From Nothopassalora personata (taxonomy: Eukaryota; Ascomycota; Dothideomycetes; Mycosphaerellales; Mycosphaerellaceae), in NCBI GenBank assembly GCA_033816765.1, contig CM066292.1, positions 4,526,001 to 4,590,000 on the forward strand: a stretch of DNA of 64,000 bases, in the 5' to 3' direction. Position numbers and translations under genes: made by a program. Under the pieces are notes generated by a model. That model was not told where the DNA came from and did not search any database. It saw nothing but the letters and a program-made list of their open reading frames with translations. This document shows, one piece after another, positions 1-11,035 of this stretch (positions are counted from its first letter, which is position 1; each line of letters opens with the position of its first letter).

Positions 1-895
1 GATCGCGGCGCAGACCTGTGACACCCTGAACAGCTTCGCTGAGCAGACCACCATTCACGCCGGCTATCCTCACATGGCGATTGTAGAATTCCTCTTCTGC
101 AAGCGGGACTTCAAAACGCACTCCGATGCCACCAATGAAGTCTGTAGTGGAGTTGCCGTCGTAGACGAGAGTGTGAATTGTTCTGATGGCATCTGAGTTG
201 GCGTACAGGTAGAACCGAAGGATGAATGGAAGCCAGTCGATGTGGTCTCCAGCGGTGTGGTGCGTACCGCGCACAGTCACCAAAGCCCTTGCAGAGTTGT
301 CCTTGCTGACGGTCACATTGTCAATGGCACTCTCAAAGTCGAAGTACCGGATCGAGGTGTTGCCTCTATCCGCAATGTCGTTGTCGACGCTTGATTGCGA
401 GTGAAGCACTAGCTTGCCGTTCTGGCCTACGGTTTTGCCGGCAGCGGTGCGCAGCTCGCGTAGCACGACGTTACCTGACTTTGGGAAGGATGCTGTGACT
501 TTGCCAGTGTCGACTGTGATCTCCTCGCCCGATTCGTCCACACGCAGTCCAGTCGAGATCGATGTGGCCGTTCCCGTGGACGCTGTAACCGTGTACTCTT
601 CGAGAACTTGGTCAGCTTCAGGAATGGCATGTGCGGTCCATTTGTACGATCCATCTGCCCAACAGGCTGTGCCCCACGACTGGATGCTGCTACCGTTGCC
701 CAGCGCGAAAGTGGTGCTGTTGGGGTAGAACTGCCCTTTGCTCCATGGAAGACCAAAGGTGGTGCCTGAGCTGTAGGTTGGTCTTTGACCTATCCAGTGG
801 AGGTTCACACTCTGGGAGCTGCTGTTTGCAAAGGGAGCAGCCAATACTGCGCCAACGGCAGCAGAGGCCGCGAGAAGGGAAGACGTTGTGCGCAT
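1..895 (-). CDS. Secreted exo-rhamnogalacturonan lyase-like protein (PL26 / PcRGLX-YetA type), truncated at window edge
   Basis: An open frame runs from an ATG at 895 down to base 1 without a stop, so only the N-terminal 298 residues are present. It begins with a signal peptide (hydrophobic run ending near AVLAAP, residues 14-21). The segment that follows (HWIGQRPTYSSGTTFGLPW, then a WADGSYKWTAHA-like block around residue 70) resembles the N-terminal beta domain of the PcRGLX/YetA-like family, the polysaccharide lyase 26 type that degrades rhamnogalacturonan I of pectin outside the cell. The family assignment is from memory of these motifs. The catalytic domain lies outside the window, so activity cannot be judged. 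No intron is needed in the visible part. The gene is divergent from the spindle-pole-body gene at 1615, with about 720 bp between the two starts. Confidence 0.7.
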   Translation of the reverse strand, partial: MRTTSSLLAASAAVGAVLAAPFANSSSQSVNLHWIGQRPTYSSGTTFGLPWSKGQFYPNSTTFALGNGSSIQSWGTACWADGSYKWTAHAIPEADQVLEEYTVTASTGTATSISTGLRVDESGEEITVDTGKVTASFPKSGNVVLRELRTAAGKTVGQNGKLVLHSQSSVDNDIADRGNTSIRYFDFESAIDNVTVSKDNSARALVTVRGTHHTAGDHIDWLPFILRFYLYANSDAIRTIHTLVYDGNSTTDFIGGIGVRFEVPLAEEEFYNRHVRIAGVNGGLLSEAVQGVTGLRRD

Positions 896-1614
896 CTTTC
901 TGTCACTCACGACCACGTCCGATCAAAACCACGACAATAACATCAACTTTATGTACGTGCCTACGGCCTACTGACCATACCGCATTCATGATATTCCTCC
1001 GCAAACCTTGACTGCAGATCATATTGGCCATGTCGCTAGATATGCACGGTATCGGAAGCCAAGAAGTGTCACCATTGACTTCTGCGAGTCGTGACAGTCC
1101 CTGGCAGCACGAATCCACATCATGACTGACATGATCGTTTCGTGATATCTCTCTGCGCTGCGTATGTACAGTACAGTACGTACTATGGACCCTTGTTATC
1201 TCTGCTGCAGCATTCCTCTCGTAGCTTACCCTCCGGAGGAACGATAGAGCGAAAGATTGATGCCAAGGTCAGTTCGGCGTAATGCCTGCGAGAGGGCAGC
1301 ATCAGGATGAGGCAGCGGCGGCGAAATCAGGATCCGGGCCCTGCACATCAGTGCGTGATATGCGAGATGGGCACATGGGCTACGATCACGAACTGACAAG
1401 GGAGAGGTGGTGAAAAGGAGAATGGCGGAAGGCGCCACAGAAGAGGAGTAGTGCGTCACCCACGCGTCCTGTTCGCGTTTTTGACCGCCGAATGCCAATC
1501 CCGTAAACAAACGGCTTCGTGTGCCACCAACATTGCTACTCGACAGCACTTTGTCGCGTTGCGCTGGGCAGGGAGCTTGGCGTTGTTGAACGTTGGCAGT
1601 CGATTGTCACTAAG
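896..1614. other. Divergent intergenic region, PL26 gene / spindle pole gene
   Basis: This interval separates two divergent starts and should hold both promoters. Short ORFs here have no recognisable features. I see no repeat or RNA gene. Confidence 0.5.
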
Positions 1615-3606
1615 ATGCAGTCCAGTCCGCCAGTACGAGCGTGGGAGCGACGCGCCTCGCAAGATCAAGACGAAAGCGACTATTCCTTAGATCTCGGCGC
1701 GTTGGACATGGACACCGTCTCCGACATGGAAATTCCCAAGCAAAAGGTCGATCGCATCTTCTCCGAGGACATTGACGGGCCAAACGACTTTACGCAGAAC
1801 ATGGAGATGTGGATGAGAGGAGGCAAGACGCCATCGCGGAAAGGCACACTGAAAGGTGCGAAGCCGCCTACACAGCCCATTGAGGAAGGTCGCGAAGATG
1901 TGGAGGACAACGTGATCCGACGCGACATGCTGGAGGTACCGCAGCAGGAGACGGGAGGCCACCACGACGAGCTCACCGGGAGCCACAAGAGCCACAAGAG
2001 CCACCATACGCCAGACAACAGCCCACCAAAGGCATCTCCCTACGTCCACAAAGAGCCATTCAGCTCGGAGTGGCACACATACGATTCTACGTCGACGCCC
2101 GCGCCACCGGTGCACAAGCAATTCCTGCAGCCGACAGTCGAGGAGTATTACAGTGAGCTTAGCCCAGGACAACGGGCGTCGGTACATTCGAGAGGACGAA
2201 GCCTGTACTCTCCGCGACCTGCGCAGGCGCACTCTCCAGGCAAAGAGGACGAATCCACACTTGGTCGCGCCTCAAGTCCGACCCTGTCACCAGTGCGATC
2301 ACCCATCATACAACGTTCGGGCTCGAACTCCCGACCTGGTACCGCGGGCACATCGTCTAGCAAGGAGGCGTTCCATGATGTGGAGAGGAACGAGCTGGAG
2401 CGGCAGCTTAGCCAATTGTCAGCGAAGTGCCAGCAACTTGAGCATCTCAACGCGGCACTCGACAGAGCCCTTGAAGAGGATAAGCGTATTCGCAAGCAGG
2501 AATCGGACGCACACGAGGCGAAGCTGGTGGAAGCTGCGAGGCGTGAACGCGATCTGGCGGAGATGAAAGAGGCCGCTTATAAGCACAATGATGGTTTCCG
2601 ACGTGAGTTTGCAGAGTTGAAGGCGAAGCTGCGCGATCAAGAACGTTTAGCAGAAAATGCTAGGCTGGGGTGTGAAGGCTCTGAGAGGGAGTTGAGGGAA
2701 GAGATCAAGCGACTTCGAGAGCAGATGGAGGCACAGCAGACAGAGCACAAGCAGGAAGTGAGGACGTTGGAGCAAGATGTGCAGCTGGCCCGGAGGAGCA
2801 GGGACAATGCTGTGGAAAGTGCGAAAGCCCATCGAGAGGAGCTGGAGGCACGCAATGGTCTGCAGGAAGCAGAGATTGAGCGTCTCCGGACTGCATTGCA
2901 ACAAGCATCTGAGGACGAGGCTGCGATTGAGCGACTGGAGGACAGACTGGGTGCCGCGAATGCTGAGGTTGCGAGGTTGAAGCAGGACAAGGGCGATCTC
3001 GAAATCATGATAGCTGCCGTGCGAAGCCAGCTTGCCAAGTCGAAGCTCGATCAAGGAGGCCAAGTCAACAAGGTGATCTCGGAACGCACCAGAGCCGTGG
3101 AATTGGCAGCAGGTCTGCAACGCCAACTGACAGACCTTCGTCAACAGCTCAAAGCTGAACAGACCAACCACGAAGAGGTGCTGGAGCAGATTAGATCCTC
3201 CCACACGCGAGCCGACCAGACCACAGTGCAGGAACTCCAGGTCATCCAAGCTGAGCTCCAAGCCAAGCAGACGGAACTCAACGAAGCTATTCTCGAACGC
3301 GACGAAGCTAAGGATGCGCTCCAGACCCGCGAATCCGAGATCGAGAAGGCCTGGACAGAGCTCGACGACATCAAAGCCGTGAACGCTGCGCTCGACAGTA
3401 GAATTACCGAGAAGATGCAGCGTCGCGATCGCTACTGGCGTGAAAAGCTCGAAGAGGCAGATCGCGAGCGACAGCTGATGGCCAAGGCATTGATGCACCA
3501 GTGGGGAAGGGAGGAGCTCGGAATTGACAGCCCGCAGCTGTATAAATACCGCTATGCCAATTCAGAGGACGGGAAAGAGAGGCCGAAGTCGATGGTAGCT
3601 TCGTAG
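1615..3606 (+). CDS. Coiled-coil spindle-pole-body-associated protein (SnaD/Cut12-like)
   Basis: Single-exon ORF of 663 aa from ATG 1615. The frame is open upstream to 1519, but the MQSSPP start is the more natural one. An N-terminal conserved-looking block sits near residues 45-70 (SEDIDGPNDFTQNMEMWM). A Ser/Pro-rich disordered stretch follows, then a long Glu/Lys/Gln/Leu heptad-type coiled coil from about residue 250 to 620. The C-terminus ends in a YWREKLEEADRERQLMAKAL / WGREELG motif. This layout matches fungal spindle-pole-body formation proteins of the SnaD kind and, more loosely, Cut12. These would act at the microtubule-organising centre in mitosis. The family call is recalled, not searched. 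The coiled coil itself is plain from sequence. Another MTOC scaffold family remains possible. Confidence 0.6.
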   Translation: MQSSPPVRAWERRASQDQDESDYSLDLGALDMDTVSDMEIPKQKVDRIFSEDIDGPNDFTQNMEMWMRGGKTPSRKGTLKGAKPPTQPIEEGREDVEDNVIRRDMLEVPQQETGGHHDELTGSHKSHKSHHTPDNSPPKASPYVHKEPFSSEWHTYDSTSTPAPPVHKQFLQPTVEEYYSELSPGQRASVHSRGRSLYSPRPAQAHSPGKEDESTLGRASSPTLSPVRSPIIQRSGSNSRPGTAGTSSSKEAFHDVERNELERQLSQLSAKCQQLEHLNAALDRALEEDKRIRKQESDAHEAKLVEAARRERDLAEMKEAAYKHNDGFRREFAELKAKLRDQERLAENARLGCEGSERELREEIKRLREQMEAQQTEHKQEVRTLEQDVQLARRSRDNAVESAKAHREELEARNGLQEAEIERLRTALQQASEDEAAIERLEDRLGAANAEVARLKQDKGDLEIMIAAVRSQLAKSKLDQGGQVNKVISERTRAVELAAGLQRQLTDLRQQLKAEQTNHEEVLEQIRSSHTRADQTTVQELQVIQAELQAKQTELNEAILERDEAKDALQTRESEIEKAWTELDDIKAVNAALDSRITEKMQRRDRYWREKLEEADRERQLMAKALMHQWGREELGIDSPQLYKYRYANSEDGKERPKSMVAS

Positions 3607-3900
3607 ATGCTCGGGCTTGATTGAGTGTATGAGGTACCGCATATGATAGCATGAGATCATGATATAGCATAGCGTTGAAGCACTTTGGTAAATTCTTTGC
3701 ACCGCGCGCGGTGCCTCGCGCAGGTCACTGCAGCCATGCGAAGCAGCAGCGCCTTAGCAGGTTCAAGCAATGGCATTCGTTCTCGGAGTGGACGAAGCGC
3801 TGTCGACGGCAATCAACTGCGTCGCTGGCACGTAACCTGAAGCAGTGACATATATCATGGCATTGGAAGTATCTCGAACGCCTCCCTCCCACTTTCACTC

Positions 3901-4300
3901 TCATAGCAATCCCTTTCTCGCCAATTCAATCTTCCTCTGTGCCTCCCCAGCCTTATAGCCTCCTTTGCTCACGCACGCCATACTCCCTTCTCCAAATTCG
4001 ACTTTATCTTCTTGGTTCGGAAATGCGCAGGGACAGTGGTGGGGGAAGTGCACGCAGCTGAGCGTGTGCGGGCAGAGGTACTTGTCGCAGCGGGCTGTTT
4101 GGTACGTCTCAGCGGTGTATAACGTGGGCACAGGTAGGGACACGCTCACCAGTCTCATACTGTTGTTGGTACCATGCGGAGTCGGACCCCATGTTCTTGG
4201 GCTCTTGGTGTTGTTGCTGTTGACCGAATATGTTGCCGAAGTTGAAGAATTGGGCTGTGGCGATGGAGGTGAGGGTCAGGAGGAGGAGAAGGAGGTTCAT
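3901..4300 (-). CDS. LCL2: Long chronological lifespan protein 2 (Lcl2), small secreted/ER protein
   Basis: Two exons: 4150-4300 and 3901-4094. The 55-bp intron (4095-4149) has a GTGAGC donor and AACAG acceptor. Joined length is 345 nt, giving 114 aa. The protein starts with a signal peptide ([18 protein letters not shown]). A Gln/His stretch follows, then the family signature: a SAWYQQQY block, a Cys-rich [16 protein letters not shown] segment and a C-terminal [11 protein letters not shown]...[11 protein letters not shown] block. This is the arrangement of fungal LCL2 (about 120 aa), linked by the yeast name to chronological lifespan and ER-associated degradation. The gene converges with the spindle-pole gene and is divergent from NOP10, with 272 bp between the two starts. 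ATG 4300 is chosen because it begins the signal peptide. The upstream part of the open frame has no such feature. Confidence 0.9.
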
Positions 4301-4572
4301 CTTGGCTGTTATCAGACTCGTCTGCTCAGTGGGTGTGTTGTAGTATGGACGGACGTTGTCATATGTTGTTAGCTGTCCGCATGTGCAATCCCTGCGAAAG
4401 CGGCGTTTGCGGCCGACGCGGCGCATTTTCCGCAAAAAGCTTGTCGCGGAGCTCTGCTCATTTTTTGGACTCAAGACTTCGCGATCACTAGACATCCATA
4501 TTGCACGAAGGCACATCCTACCACGAGACATATATCTGAAGCCGTCGATACCCGCAAATCAGATCAGTCAAG

Positions 4573-4841
4573 ATGCATCTCATGTACACCCTCGACCCCA
4601 ACGGCAAGCGCCTGTACACCCTCAAGAAGATCGTGGACGGCGAGGTCACAAAGTCGGCACACCCGGCGCGCTTTTCGCCAGACGACAAGTACTCGAGGTA
4701 TGGGCGAAACAGCAATGGAGAGATGTAGAATGACTGCTGATTATAGGCAGACACCGAGTAACTCTCAAGAAGCGATATGGCCTCCTCCTTACCCAGCAGA
4801 GTACGCACGAGCAATGTCGATCATACGAGTACGAAAACTGA
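4573..4841 (+). CDS. NOP10: H/ACA snoRNP subunit Nop10
   Basis: Two exons, 4573-4697 and 4751-4841, with a 53-bp intron (GTATGG..GCAG). The product is 71 aa, close to the 58-64 aa of yeast and human Nop10. Sequence landmarks are [19 protein letters not shown] at the start, [14 protein letters not shown] at the exon junction and [12 protein letters not shown] near the end. Nop10 is a core protein of box H/ACA ribonucleoproteins with Cbf5, Nhp2 and Gar1. It takes part in rRNA pseudouridylation and processing in the nucleolus. The frame is only restored with the downstream GCAG acceptor. An acceptor 4 bp earlier (TTATAG) would break the conserved sequence. Confidence 0.95.
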
Positions 4842-5460
4842 CGCGAAAACAGATGACAAAAAGGTTCTGGGGCAATGAGCATGGGTGGCACGGCATTCTG
4901 AGAATTTAGCGAGGAGTTCAGGCGCATGGAGGAGCATGTTTGCTAGAGGAGAAAATGTGTATACCAAGGTCGAGGGCAAACGGACAATACCAATTTCGCA
5001 CGATTGGAGGCTACTCTCGTTGTACTTCCGTCTTACTTGAGTTGAACGTGTCAAGTCGGCCGTATCAAGGATCCACCCTGAGGAGTGGCGACGTACCTCG
5101 CCCAGATGCTTCGTGCATCGTAAGGAGACGGCTCGCCAGCAGGTTTCCAGCAACAGCGTACCTCTTACGATCGTACGAAGCACTCTTGGCGATGTGGTTC
5201 TGGTGGCAGCCCTTTTTACCAATCCTAGTCGTCGACTTCGCTGGAAATACCTGTTTTGGCTTGCCATTAGGTTTAAATCCCTCATTCTCGAGCCTAAGTG
5301 CAACGCGCTAGCCGCTGCATCTTACAGCACTCGGAAACGTTCGACGAGGGCAGAGATAACCGTAAGCACTTTAGACAGTCAAGCAGATAACAAGATCTGG
5401 AGGTGAGTCTTGCGATTCCTTTCCATACACACTCCAACACCACTCGCATCATCGCGACGA
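4842..5460. other. Intergenic region, NOP10 / FAD pseudogene
   Basis: About 620 bp with only short overlapping ORFs in several frames. None has a recognisable motif. Nothing else is seen. Confidence 0.4.
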
Positions 5461-6642
5461 TGCCGCTCAACATAACCGTAGTCAACGCGGGCATAGCAGG
5501 TCTATCAGCTGTCATAGGCCTCGCTCGCAATGATCACAAAATCACAATCTGCGAACGACGCAATCCATCGAATCAAGGAAACAGCGGCAGTGGTATTCAG
5601 CTTCAGCCTAATATCGTGGGAATCCTCAACGACTGGGACAAATTGCCAGACATACGAAAAGTTGCACACGATCCAGATTTGTCGATCTCCGGACATACAA
5701 CGAAGCGAGTATCGCCAAGCAAGAATCTCGACGAAAAGTCCATCTCCACGCCATCAACCATGGCGTCAAACCCCACGAAGGCGTGAGTCGACCGCGTCGA
5801 CGTAGAACAGCCCGCCATAATATTAATCCTCTCCGATTTAGACCCCAGCGTCTTAGAACAAGCCTGCTTCCAAGTCCTCGTCCCTCTAGACCAAGTAAGA
5901 CAAGACCCCGAACTGCTCAAACTCCTAGACGAGCACCGCGTTACAGCCACTGGCTCGCCCGGACGCAGCATCTTGGCATGCCCAGCGCCCATATCAAAAC
6001 TTGATGGACATGCAGTCCGTCGACCACGAATACTCATTAAAAGCAGATCTTCGCGCCGATCAGCATAATATGAAGTTTTCCACGACCTGGCCTGGCTGCG
6101 GAAATTTCTCGCAACCGTGGATGAGATATTTAAATGGAGGCTCACGGAGGTGAAAGGAGTTCCTTCTTAGTCTAGTCGCAATGGGAAAATGGTGCCGCTG
6201 GGCGACGCGGTGCATGGTATGGTGCCTTATACTGGTTCGTGCAGTTCTGAGTCGCAAATGTTTCGTCCCATTGCCAAAATCCGATCCAGGTCAGGGCTCA
6301 GCCACGAGCGTCGAAGACGCCGCCTTGCTTTCACACCTTCTCAAACCCTAATCGACTACCTCCGATCTTCCAGCGATTGTGGCTCGATAGGAGCAGATTC
6401 GACGGAAGCGGTGTGAGATCGTGTAGTGTTTGGCCAGCGTTCTGGGACGAGGTTCGGCAGTCAAAGATCTCAAGAAGATTCAGTGGAGGAGTGAGATGTG
6501 GCGACGTATTGATGATAGCGTTGCGGATGTAGGGATTAGGCCGGATATGAATGCTCTGTATGGAAGTCCAGCGTTTGTGAGGTGGTTGGATACGTGTGAT
6601 GTGGTGGAGGCGTGTGGGGAGGGAAGTAGGGCGAGGTTGTAG
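5461..6642 (+). pseudogene. Decayed FAD-dependent monooxygenase (salicylate-hydroxylase-like)
   Basis: An ATG at 5461 opens a frame with a group A flavoprotein monooxygenase N-terminus: an ITVVNAGIAGLSAVIGLAR Rossmann motif, in which the usual first Gly of GAGIAGL is Asn, then an SGSGIQLQPN block. The homology then jumps frames. DPSVLEQACFQVLVPLDQ-type sequence near 5840-5930, LATVDEIFKWRLTEV near 6105-6155, the GDAVHGMVPYTG FAD-binding block near 6202-6237, GSATSVEDAALLSHLL near 6296-6345 and a C-terminal NALYGSPAFVRWLD block near 6550-6590 lie in different frames with stops between. A GT..CAG intron of about 55 bp may be preserved between YTG and QGSATS. Several frameshifts and stops cannot be explained by introns, so the gene looks dead. 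Order and spacing of the blocks are still collinear with an intact enzyme of about 400 aa. Confidence 0.75.
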
Positions 6643-7596
6643 GGTGGATTGGGGCGCTTTGTTGGGTTACTTCGACAGTGGTGTGCAGGGCTGAATGTAA
6701 TGACCAGCATGCGCAGAGTATAGAGAGCACTGTCAACTGAGGGCTGGCCAGCGCTGAGACGTTGATTAACAGATATGGAACATGGGAACTATGAGCGATA
6801 TCCAATGTGGTCAGCTTGTCTGATCTGATGAAGTGAAGCCTGCAGAACGGGATTTGAATATCATAATGTGCAAGATGTCGGGACGTCTATCTGGTCTCCT
6901 CGCAGCTGTGGCTGACTGACGGTCTCGTTTCGAGGCAGGAGCTGGATGTCATGCCCTCGAAAAGTATTGTGGTCGTACTGTGATCCTTACTTCAGCATGC
7001 GAAAAATATCGTTCTTTCAGTTGGTCCATCGTTACGGTCCAGTAGAATTCGGGCTGACTCCACGGATTTGTCTGATCGTTTCACTGCCAGGAGGCGGACT
7101 CGACGATCTATATGTCGGCTGTAGTGGGCATGCAGCGTAGTGATGTCACAACTCTCGTCAGGACTTCGCCCACAGTCGGGGCGCCATTCAATAGATTACC
7201 GTCTGGTCGCCGACAGATCGAAGATCGAAGTCAATATGTGCGCATATGGTGGCGAAAAGTGTAGCTGGAGGGCAGTCCATTACTGTTTCCCTACGATCTG
7301 CCACTGACAGGACAGACGTATCGGTGGCACGACGCTGAGAGTCCATAGCGGTCGTGATCCGCATGCTGATTTCCTGGAGAGCAGACGATCGTGAGTCGAG
7401 TTGAGGTTCACCCTGCCAGAGGCGTATCTGGCTGGAAGTGGGCGCTTGGCAACCAGTTCCCCATGGAACTCCATGAAAGTCGAGTTCCGGACGAGGCTCG
7501 CTCGCGGAGATGATGTTGTTTGCTCGTCAAGACGGGGCAAATCTGCGGTCATAGCGTGTTTGCCGCTTGCGGCGACCAACATATCGTCGGCTGTGC
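6643..7596. other. Intergenic region after the FAD pseudogene
   Basis: About 950 bp with no credible coding signal. Short ORFs lack known motifs, and no repeats or RNA genes were recognised. Confidence 0.4.
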
Positions 7597-8214
7597 TCAT
7601 AAAGCTGAGCCTGCGCCTGCACTTGCCTGAGCGCCGGCAGTGGCACTGCTTTCTGGCTCTCCGTCCTGCACATCTGCAACATCTTCCGCCGATGCTTGTC
7701 CCTCCGAGCCGCCGGTCTCGACGTCCTTCCCACCCACCTCCAGCAGGTACTGGACCACGTCGTCCTTCTCTGCCCGCTCCGCCTCGAACATGGCAAGATG
7801 TCCGGCGGCATTCTTTACCCACATGTCTGCTCCTGCAGCGATGAGAAGCTTCACCACCGCCAGGTGTCCGTTGTATGCCGCCCAATGAAGTGGTATATTG
7901 CCCTCCCTGTTGCCGTGGTTGACCAACTTCGACGGTTGCGAGTTACCATTCGCGGTGTCTGCGGTTGTCTGGCCCAGCTTAGCCAAAAGTACTGGTAAGA
8001 GGTCTGCAAGACCGTTCGCCGAGCAGAAGTGCAGGACTGTGTTGCCCGTTTCGGGGTCTACGGCAGCTTCCAACACATCCTTGGGCGTGGTCTGGTACTT
8101 TTGCGACAACTCGGTGATTGTCTGCTCCAGTTCCTGGACCTCGTTGGCGCGGGTGAAGTAGAGAAGGTCGTCGATTTCCTCGAATGGGAGCGCTGGCGGA
8201 GTCGTGGAGTGCAT
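7597..8214 (-). CDS. YAR1: Ankyrin-repeat protein Yar1-like (Rps3 chaperone)
   Basis: Single-exon ORF of 205 aa from ATG 8214. A start nine codons upstream is possible but less likely. The N-terminus (PFEEIDDLLYFTRANEVQEL) is followed by ankyrin units: GNTVLHFCSANGLADLLPVLL near residue 57, GNIPLHWAAYNGHLAVVKLL near 103, then a degenerate unit with GHLAMFEAERAEKDDVVQYL. The tail is acidic and Ala/Ser-rich. Size and layout match yeast Yar1 (200 aa), which chaperones ribosomal protein S3 and links 40S assembly to stress tolerance. Orthology is inferred from size, repeat number and the N-terminal block. A generic small ankyrin protein is the alternative. The gene is divergent from ERG7, with 317 bp between the starts. 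Confidence 0.75.
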   Translation of the reverse strand: MHSTTPPALPFEEIDDLLYFTRANEVQELEQTITELSQKYQTTPKDVLEAAVDPETGNTVLHFCSANGLADLLPVLLAKLGQTTADTANGNSQPSKLVNHGNREGNIPLHWAAYNGHLAVVKLLIAAGADMWVKNAAGHLAMFEAERAEKDDVVQYLLEVGGKDVETGGSEGQASAEDVADVQDGEPESSATAGAQASAGAGSAL

Positions 8215-8531
8215 CTTGACTCGTTCCGCACAGAGTGCCACTGTACCTCGAGATGTGTGCTCCGACGGTGTTTCTCAACGACTTTTTACTGTACGCCACG
8301 TGAAGAGGAGCAAGGATCTACTGTAGACTGTACTTCTAAACCTTGATGGACCCCGCGCCACCAGTAAGACTATGGCTGCACCTGCATTTGGGTGACCTGA
8401 ACCGACCACATGCGAGCAAGATCGTACGAGGTCGACATCGATTCTTCATTGGCGCCGATAGTCTTCTACCTCTACATCGCGATTCACCTGTGAACATCGT
8501 CCCGTATGTAATCGTTCAGCAGGTCGACCAG

Positions 8532-11035
8532 ATGGCTGTCAAGGAGCGCAAGCCTGTAGGCTTCAATGGGCAATCGCACGGCCACGCCAAAGGCAACGGC
8601 AAGGCATCAGCATTCACTATATCAGGCACAGATTTGACGCGCTGGCGGATGAGAGACGACAGAGGCCGACAGACATGGCATTATCTACAGGCCGACGAAG
8701 AATTGAAGGCTTGGCCGATGACCACCGCCGACAAGTGGTACCTAGGCCTGGAAACGGTAGGGATGCGCCCATGAGCGTTTTAAAAAGTAAGTGCTGACAT
8801 CGAGCTGCCAGGGACTACCAGATCTCCCAAAGGCACAAACACCACTTCAAGCTGCAGAGAATGGCCTCAAATTCTTCTCAAAGCTACAGCTTGAACCAGG
8901 AAACTGGGGTTGCGAGTATGGCGGCCCTATGTTCACCCTCCCGGGAATCGTCATTACCTGCTACATAATCAACAAGCCTTTGACGCAGCCTGAACAAACG
9001 GAGATGGTTCGTTATGTCTTCAACATGCAGAACGTGGGCGAAAAGAACCATGGCGACGGTGGGTGGGGCCTTCACACTGAAGCAGATTCATCAGTCTTTG
9101 GCACTGCCATGAACTACACGGCGTTGCGCTTGCTAGGCGTGCCTGCGGATCATCCTCGAATGCTGAAAGCTCGATACTGTCTGCACAAGCTTGGAGGTGC
9201 GCTGTATGCGCCTCACTGGGCCAAGTTCTGGCTGTCGGTTCTTGGAGTAACGCAATGGGATATTGTCAATCCTGTTCCACCTGAGCTATGGCTGTTACCT
9301 GACTGGACCCCAATATCTCCATGGAAGTGGTGGATTCACATGCGCATGGTCTTTCTGCCTATGGGCTTGATCTGGTCGAAAAGGTGGACATACCCCAGAG
9401 CAGAATCAGATCCTTTGATCCGGGAACTACGGAGAGAACTGTTCGTGGAGCCATACGACGAGATAGCATTTGCCAGTCACCGCAATTCAATTAGTGCTTC
9501 AGACAATTTCCACCCAAAGACATGGGTACTCAATCTAATCAACTGGATCTTGGTCTTCATTTGGATCCCTTTCCTGCGAGGTCCAGCTCTGACTAAGAAG
9601 GCAGAAGATTGGGTTTGGCAGATGATCCAGCAGGAGGACGCCAATACTGATTATGCTTGCCTGGCTCCTGTCAATGCTCCCATGAATACACTGTGCTGCT
9701 ACATACAAGAAGGACCGGAGGCCAAGTCTGTTGCGATGCACCGCGAACGATTACACGATTATATGTGGGTCTCCGACAAAGGCATGATGGTCAATGGCAC
9801 GAACGGAGTCCAGAATTGGGATACAGCTTTCACAATCCAAGCAGTGACCGAGACTGGCTTAGCAACTAGGCCGGAGAATCACAATACGCTTGTCAAGGCT
9901 CTGGAGTTCCTCGAGGATCAGCAAATTCTGGAGCATGTGGTAGGCTACGAGGGCTCAAGCGCGTTCCGAGAGCCACCTACAAGGCACAGCGCGCCCGAGG
10001 CGGGTTATCGCCATGCGCGACGAGGCGCGTGGGGTTTCAGCAACCGCACACAAGGCTACACTGTCTCTGACTGTACTGCCGAGGCGCTCAAAGCTATTTT
10101 GCAACTGCAGACAATGCCCGATCCGAGTGACCCACAGCGCAAGTTGTTCCCAACATTGATCAACGATCAGAGGATCAAGTGGGCGGTCGATATCCTATTG
10201 ACCATGCAGAACGACGTGGGTGCTTGCAGTTCGTACGAGCCGCGGAGAGGCAGCCAGAAGTTGGAGCTGCTCAATGCAGCAGAGGTTTTCGGTCGGATTA
10301 TGGTTGAGTACGACTATCCAGAGTGCACGACTGCTTGCGTTACGACACTGCAGCTCTTCCGCGAGAAGTACCCTGGTTACCGGACTGACGAAATCGATGT
10401 CTTCATCAAGCGCGCTGTAGACTGGATCCGGACCGACCAACGGCCGGACGGCTCTTGGTATGGCAGCTGGGCTATCTGCTTCACCTATGCTGGCATGTTC
10501 GCTCTTGAGAGTCTTGCCACCCAAGGTGAGACATACGAGAACAGTGAAAGAGTCAGGCGAGCGTGCAAATTCTTCCTTGACAGGCAGGAACAGGATGGTG
10601 GCTGGGGCGAATCGTATAGGAGCTGTGAGACTGCCACTTGGTGTCGCCATCCCGATGGCTCGCAGGTCGTGCAGACTGCCTGGGTGAGCGAACCGTGGTC
10701 GTGAAGAAGTGGCTTGCTGCTGACATTTGACAGGCACTCATCGGAATGTTAAAAGCCAGGTACCCTCACAGAGAGCCACTTGAACGTGCTATCAAACTCC
10801 TCATGCATCGGCAGCAACCCAACGGCGAGTGGCTGCAAGAGGGTATCGAAGGCGTGTTCAACAAGAGTTGGTAAGACTCCTTCATGTCGCGTGCTCCCCT
10901 CGTGATAGCCACAATGCTGACGCGGTGCTCCACAGCACAATCTCATATCCCAACTACAAGTTCGTCTTCCCGATCAAGGCACTGGGAATGTACAGCAGGC
11001 AATTCGGCGAACTGCAGACCGACGGGACCAGTTGA
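8532..11035 (+). CDS. ERG7: Lanosterol synthase (2,3-oxidosqualene cyclase)
   Basis: Four exons: 8532-8756, 8812-10683, 10734-10870 and 10936-11035. Introns are 55, 50 and 65 bp, and all junctions close the frame. The 777-aa product cyclises 2,3-oxidosqualene to lanosterol in ergosterol synthesis at ER and lipid-droplet membranes. The start was taken at ATG 8532 because the TDLTRWR...GRQTWHYL block that normally begins these enzymes follows about 35 residues later. Visible landmarks are [10 protein letters not shown], the WWIH segment near residues 248-251 (equivalent to yeast W232/H234), the catalytic SDCTAE motif with Asp about residue 495, several QW repeats ([21 protein letters not shown]) and the C-terminal GVFNKSC / [16 protein letters not shown] block. 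All expected key residues appear present. An in-frame ATG at 8346 exists upstream, but the extra residues look non-conserved. Confidence 0.95.

Noticed and set aside
1226..1549. 107-codon minus-strand ORF in the PL26/spindle-pole intergenic region
   Set aside because: Begins with GTG, has no motif and overlaps other short ORFs.
2647..3498. 283-codon minus-strand ORF opposite the spindle-pole coiled coil
   Set aside because: It is an antisense shadow: Leu-rich sequence is expected opposite Glu/Lys/Gln-rich coiled-coil codons, and it has no independent motif.
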